Part shown: piece by piece, positions 18,980 to 22,631 of the stretch
Layout of the letters: the number at the start of each line of letters is the position of its first letter
Position numbering within the stretch: position 1 is the stretch's first letter
Assembly: GCA_905250885.1 (NCBI GenBank)
Contig: CAJNOQ010002797.1
Span: forward strand, 1-22,631
Length of the DNA stretch: 22,631 bases
Direction: 5' to 3'
From: Didymodactylos carnosus
Taxonomy: Eukaryota; Rotifera; Eurotatoria; Philodinida; Philodinidae
Position numbers and translations under genes: made by a program
The notes under the pieces: generated by a model
What the model saw: only the letters and a program-made list of their open reading frames with translations
Told to the model about the DNA's origin: nothing
Database searches by the model: none

Positions 18980-19265
18980 GTGACGGACGTACATACATAT
19001 AGTGACCAGTGATGACGGACGTACATACATATAGTGACCAGTGAGTGTGACGGATGTACATACATATAGTGACCAGTCAGTGTGACGGACGTACATACAT
19101 ATAGCGACCAGTCAGTGTGACGGACGTACATACATATAGTGACCAGTCAGTGTGACCGACGTACATACATAGTGACCAGTGAGTGTGACGGACGTACATA
19201 CATATAGTGACCAGTGAGTGTGACAGACGTACATACATATAGTCATGTGGCAGTGTGACGGACGG
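18980..19265 (+). repeat. 35-bp minisatellite, about eight copies
   Basis: The unit is about 35 bp, beginning GTGACGGACGTACATACAT and continuing ATAGTGACCAGTCAGT. Copies start near 18980, 19012, 19047 and onward to about 19255, where a partial unit ends. The first and sixth copies are slightly shorter and the eighth has a divergent 3' part. CCAGTCAGT and CCAGTGAGT variants alternate. The peptides readable from it are a by-product of the repeat; no gene uses them. Confidence 0.95.
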
Positions 19266-19434
19266 GAACGATCATTTTTCGAAAAAAGTCAGCATTAGGA
19301 ACTTTTCGAACTGTGGCAAAGAAATTTTCCTGTTTCTCCATCCCTTTAAAAAGCTAAGCGCATACTAACATAAAATCATCGCTAAAAACCCATTTTCAGT
19401 CAAGGGTCAGTGAATCGAAGATGAACGATACTTG

Positions 19435-19626
19435 TTTATAGTGAGCATCTTCTTCCTTGCCCATATAAAAGATGAACATTTGACTTAAAATTTGTTCGAT
19501 TTCTTATTTTATTCTGTAAACAGAAAAATGATATATATAAGTAGAATATACAAAAGAAAAATAAATCACAACGAAAACGAAACAATATCAAATAGAAAGC
19601 GGTCTCTTTCATGTTTAGAGTTAACG
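19435..19626. repeat. Unoccupied, inverted relative of the repeat at 13211-14126
   Basis: In reverse complement it reads CGTTAACTCTAAACATGAAAGAGAC directly followed by CGCTTTCT, whereas the 13-14-kb copy has a 788-bp hAT element and a duplicated ATAGAGAY at exactly that point. The other end carries TTTACAGAATAAAATAAG through GCTCACTATAAA. Confidence 0.8.
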
Positions 19627-19632
19627 TAGCGT

Positions 19633-19669
19633 GTAAACTATTATACAATGCCATTGTATAATAGTTTAC
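19633..19669. repeat. Perfect palindrome, 18-bp arms
   Basis: GTAAACTATTATACAATG and its exact reverse complement flank a single C. Confidence 0.9.
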
Positions 19670-19670
19670 A

Positions 19671-19693
19671 TAGAGCATTTCGGAAATGCTCTA
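19671..19693. repeat. Perfect palindrome, 11-bp arms
   Basis: TAGAGCATTTC and GAAATGCTCTA flank a single G. It sits one base from the preceding palindrome. TAGAGCATTTC is also the end of the repeat at 12186-12271, so this may be the junction of two element ends. Confidence 0.85.
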
Positions 19694-19829
19694 TAATAGA
19701 GGAATAATAGCGGAAGAGCGAAAAAAACGAATAACAGAGATATAATAGGGGAATAGTCGAGGAATACAGGAAGGGCGACCGAGTGACCGGAATATATTTT
19801 GAAACGTTCCCTTAGATGCGACCATCCTC
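19683..19829. repeat. Repeat copy, inverted relative of 12186-12271
   Basis: The reverse complement reads GGTCGCATCTAAGGGAACGTTTC onward to TATTATAGAGCATTTC, matching 12186-12271 with an extra internal unit of AATAGNGGAA-type sequence. Confidence 0.7.
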
Positions 19830-20597
19830 TATTCCTCAAATAAAATGCTGTGTTTTCTCATAATAATGCTTTTATTTAGAAATACCTAGAACGCTAAGCA
19901 CGAGACCGCATTTAAAACTTTCCACTTTGTGGATAATATCGGTCGAATGAAAATAACATTTGTCTTCTCTAGACATACTAACAACAAAATATGACGAAAA
20001 ACTTTTAAAACAATTGTTTTTAAAAAGACTGATACCTCACCGTATACTCTGAAAATAATCCGTCCTATTCTTCTATTCGACCTTCTATATAGATTCTTTT
20101 CCATTCCATCTAATGAATCTATTTAGTCTTATTCTAAAATAGAAGAAAAGACTCGGATATTTATGCCTAAAGGACATTATAAAAAAACAGAAGATTTAAC
20201 AAAAACACATTAAGAATGTTTTTTTCTCTTATAATATTGACAGCAGCTAGATAATAATAGATTGACAGTACTGTCGTACCCTTATGCCGTTATCTGATAG
20301 ACTCAGTCTTACAGCTCAGACAGATATGGAAATAAGACAAATGAGGTCAATACCAATCCAAACGTTTGATTATAACGTCCAGCTATAGGAATAATCATCA
20401 AACGTCTTATAGGATCTCTTGTGTTTGAGGATTATGAATTATCTTGCTTGACTTAAAACTGTTTTCCTGTCCTAGATGAGATCAAAATCCGAAACGAACT
20501 AAAAACAGTGAAAATCTCTAAATGATTTTGCGTAAAAACATCTCACCAAAATTGGATTTTGAAATACTAGGACCTGATTTTTGCCGGAAATGATTTA
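19830..20597. other. Gene-free stretch
   Basis: AT-rich. The only structure noticed is a weak stem near 20360-20408 (CAAACGTTTGATTAT against ATAATCATCAAACGTC). Confidence 0.45.
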
Positions 20598-20628
20598 TTG
20601 AAAGTTACTAATTCATTCTTCTCCACAG

Positions 20629-20846
20629 ATCAAATTCTGAAAAATTGGGTTTATTGGGTTTATCCAGGGAAGTGCAACACTCCGATTTATTTAGACTTAA
20701 GACAGCAACAGATACAATGTGTCATTACGAGGGATATGCTCAACCAAATTTTGCTGATACTGCTATACTATAAAATGTGTCAAACTACCCTTATTTATAA
20801 ATTCCTTTTGCAAGTAACATATGTTTTGATAAAACGCAATAATTAA
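20629..20846 (+). CDS. Unrecognised possible exon after a strong splice-acceptor-like site
   Basis: CATTCTTCTCCACAG (ending 20628) is a good acceptor. The frame after it reads QILKNWVYWVYPGKCNTPIY and then LDL before continuing, AT-rich, to TAA at 20846. The YW...PGK...P.YLDL pattern faintly recalls the N-terminal motif of some capsular-polysaccharide or mannosyl-type glycosyltransferases; that is a guess. After LDL the resemblance ends, so it would at best be a broken remnant. Confidence 0.2.
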
Positions 20847-20954
20847 CACACAAATTAACAAGAATCATCGGTGACAGACAAATAAGTACAGTGGTATATG
20901 TTATATTCATAAAATCCAAGAAAATTTATCAATCATTTTTTAGCTGTTTACTGT

Positions 20955-21310
20955 CAGCTTGGCTTAGTGATGCGTAACTATTGCATTTTTTTCGCTTAGG
21001 TGAAAACAGAATATGTCTGAACATATCGCGTCGGTTCAGCAATCTAAATCTAGCTGTTTGGTTTACACGATATTCACCGTGATAAAAAACATTTCTCCTC
21101 TACCGTTGATTATTCTATCGCGATTGATAATTGAAACTGACCTTTATTGTCAGCTGAGCTTAGTGATGGGAAACTGTTGCATACATAGAAACAGAATTAC
21201 GTCAATTCAGCAGTCTAAATTTGGCCTTTGGTTGACAGCGCCATTACAGAAGATTGTTTTTTTAACGAACGGCTCAAATCTAGACTCAGTGATGTGGAAC
21301 AGAGACATGG
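20955..21310 (+). repeat. Degenerate duplication with about 196-bp period
   Basis: CAGCTTGGCTTAGTGATG (20955) recurs as CAGCTGAGCTTAGTGATG (21151). Both are followed by GTTGC/ATTGC, then AAACAGAAT, then TTCAGCAATCTAAAT / TTCAGCAGTCTAAAT. A third fragment, CTCAGTGATGTGGAAC, lies near 21285. A 132-codon frame (21013-21411) runs through it but shows no domain and is explained by the repeat. Confidence 0.6.
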
Positions 21311-21411
21311 TGGTGAAATCGTTTCATTCGATTGAAAAAATAATTAATTTTGTTAAAACATGCAACGAATATTTTCGAAATATATACTTGAATATATACT
21401 TTAATAATTAA

Positions 21412-21963
21412 GCACACTAAACGTTATATTCGAAAATTGAAAGATGTCAAAGTTTTCATGTTTTCAACGCAACATTTTCTACTGTTAAGTGAACCGAAAA
21501 CAGAAAAATTTTATTTAATTTTTTCGCGTTCCTTCGCATGACATATTGCTCAAAATCGAAAACTGTTTTACACCAAGTTTATTGTCGGCAATGGAACCTT
21601 TTTTGGGAAAACTGCTGATGTTATTTTAAACATTTATTTCTCAGCAAGAAAATAGATATCAGCCAATAGTAATAGTTCTAATCAGCATCCAAATTGTAAA
21701 GCACACCATAAGAAGACAAAATATCATGAACTTAGGACTGTACCAGAGCTGAACATGTAACAGTACTGTTCAGAGTCGAAAATGGTTCTCTAAGAAATAA
21801 AAGCGTTTTGACAAACCGAAAATGGTATTTCAACTTGTCACTGTAAGATAATTCAGTTTCCTCTTCCTTTTTTAAATTCGTGTTTAAACGTTGTTCAAAA
21901 ATTATTAAGGATTTTCTAACTTTTAAATTAAAAAGTTTACACTGTATTGTACTGTGGCAATTT
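21412..21963. other. Gene-free stretch
   Basis: AT-rich; no supported feature. Confidence 0.5.
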
Positions 21964-22070
21964 AAATGCTCTCTTTTTGTATTTCAAAAAATTATTTTGG
22001 ATTTTAACGTCTTGAATGCTCTTTTTTTCTCACGCAGTATTTTGGATTTCTTAACCTCATAAATGCCATG
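21964..22070 (+). repeat. Degenerate tandem repeat, about 48-50-bp unit
   Basis: AAATGCTCTCTTTTTG (21964), GAATGCTCTTTTTTTC (22014) and AAATGCC (22061) head successive units, each followed by TATTTTGGATTT and TTAAC. About 2.2 units. Confidence 0.55.
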
Positions 22071-22425
22071 CCGTAAGACATTTATAGATGACATGAAGAA
22101 AATTTTGTATGTAGCATATGCTTTTTCGTTCTATCAATTTAACGAAAAAAAACTGTCAGAGGAACACATGTTACGAAAACAAAAGAACGCAAAGAGAGAT
22201 ATTTAATCGTTTTTTTACATATGCATGCCTTTGGGAACACGTAACAGGAAAAATAACGGTATTCAAGAGATTAGATACTACCATCTAAGGAAAAAGTCGT
22301 CGCGAGGCGAGCCAGTTGCTTTAATTTAGAATACTGATGCATAACTTAGTATTATAGCGCAACAAAACGTTTTCCCGATATCTTTTCGAAGTGCAGAGTG
22401 AAAACCGCTTGAAAAACTCACTTAC
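22071..22425. other. Gene-free stretch
   Basis: No supported feature; it would be intron or 3' sequence if the exon candidate at 22426-22533 is real. Confidence 0.35.
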
Positions 22426-22533
22426 ATTGGAAACCTTCGCTTTGATATTTTCAAATCGGTAAACCTCTGAAAATTTTTCAGCAAAAATCTTTCCTAAGGA
22501 CAGATAGTCGATGATGATGACCCGATGACTCAT
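22426..22533 (-). CDS. Unrecognised possible exon with consensus splice donor
   Basis: From an ATG at 22533 the frame encodes 36 residues (MSHRVIIIDYLSLGKIF, then AEKFSEVYRFENI and KAKVSN) with balanced, protein-like composition, and ends exactly before GTAAGTGAG, a near-perfect donor (phase 0). The frame is also open upstream towards the window edge (NARAGQCSQPIESTTLKIDS), so the ATG may be internal. I do not recognise the family and found no downstream exon. Confidence 0.3.
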
Positions 22534-22631
22534 CGATTTAGAGTCTATTTTTAATGTGGTGCTCTCTATCGGTTGACTGCACTGTCCGGCTCTAGCATTT
22601 GACGCACAGAAATTTTAAATCAAATTAATAA

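Noticed and set aside
18871..19131. Repetitive peptide frames with TDWSLYVCTSVT units
   Set aside because: They are read from the 35-bp minisatellite; the period is not a multiple of three, so the same peptide appears in several frames.
18980..19265. CRISPR-like array
   Set aside because: The units are contiguous tandem copies with no unique spacers, in a eukaryotic context.
21013..21411. 132-codon ATG frame
   Set aside because: It runs through a degenerate duplication, shows no domain, and resembles chance AT-rich coding; kept only as part of the repeat entry.

Overview
Organism. This is AT-rich eukaryotic DNA: spliced genes, GT-AG introns of very different lengths, AATAAA signals, a LINE, a PIF1-type helicase scrap and many terminal-inverted-repeat elements. 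An oligopeptide transporter (OPT, a family of fungi, plants and protists not expected in most animals) lies near a secreted fibronectin-III protein, which is an animal-type architecture. Together with a 58-bp intron and TE-rich surroundings, this would fit a bdelloid rotifer, whose TE-rich and subtelomeric regions are known to carry foreign genes. That assignment is an inference; no marker in the window proves it.

Layout. 1-917: a tRNA-like sequence (132-205), then no gene. 918-1904: a palindrome of almost 1 kb with roughly 97% identical arms. 1944-2753: the one intact-looking gene, a secreted two-domain FN3 protein with a GPI-type C-terminus; a splice-acceptor-like site lies just before its ATG. 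3161-5397: two decayed inverted-repeat elements. 6244-11697 (minus): a nearly complete four-exon OPT gene, with introns of 894, 58 and 2319 bp. It carries a frameshift in exon 1 and an in-frame TGA in exon 2. Its largest intron holds two foldback elements. 12186-14126: several repeats, including a 788-bp hAT-type element with an 8-bp target duplication. 14690-14910: a GC-richer degenerate repeat. 15753-16001 (minus): a PIF1/Helitron helicase fragment. 16988-18317: a broken, 5'-truncated LINE with a recognisable reverse transcriptase and an (AATC)-like tail. 18423-18909: a second hAT-type MITE. 18980-19265: a 35-bp minisatellite. 19435-19829: inverted relatives of repeats at 12-14 kb, including an unoccupied version of the hAT insertion site, and two adjacent perfect small palindromes. 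19830-22631: mostly empty, with degenerate duplications and two weak exon candidates.

How it fits together. There is no operon or pathway here. The window reads as a TE-rich region in which a probably transferred transporter gene has gained large introns and disabling changes, beside one short gene that still looks functional. The main value is in the OPT gene reconstruction, the foldback structures and the mobile-element boundaries. I found no convincing new multi-gene system.
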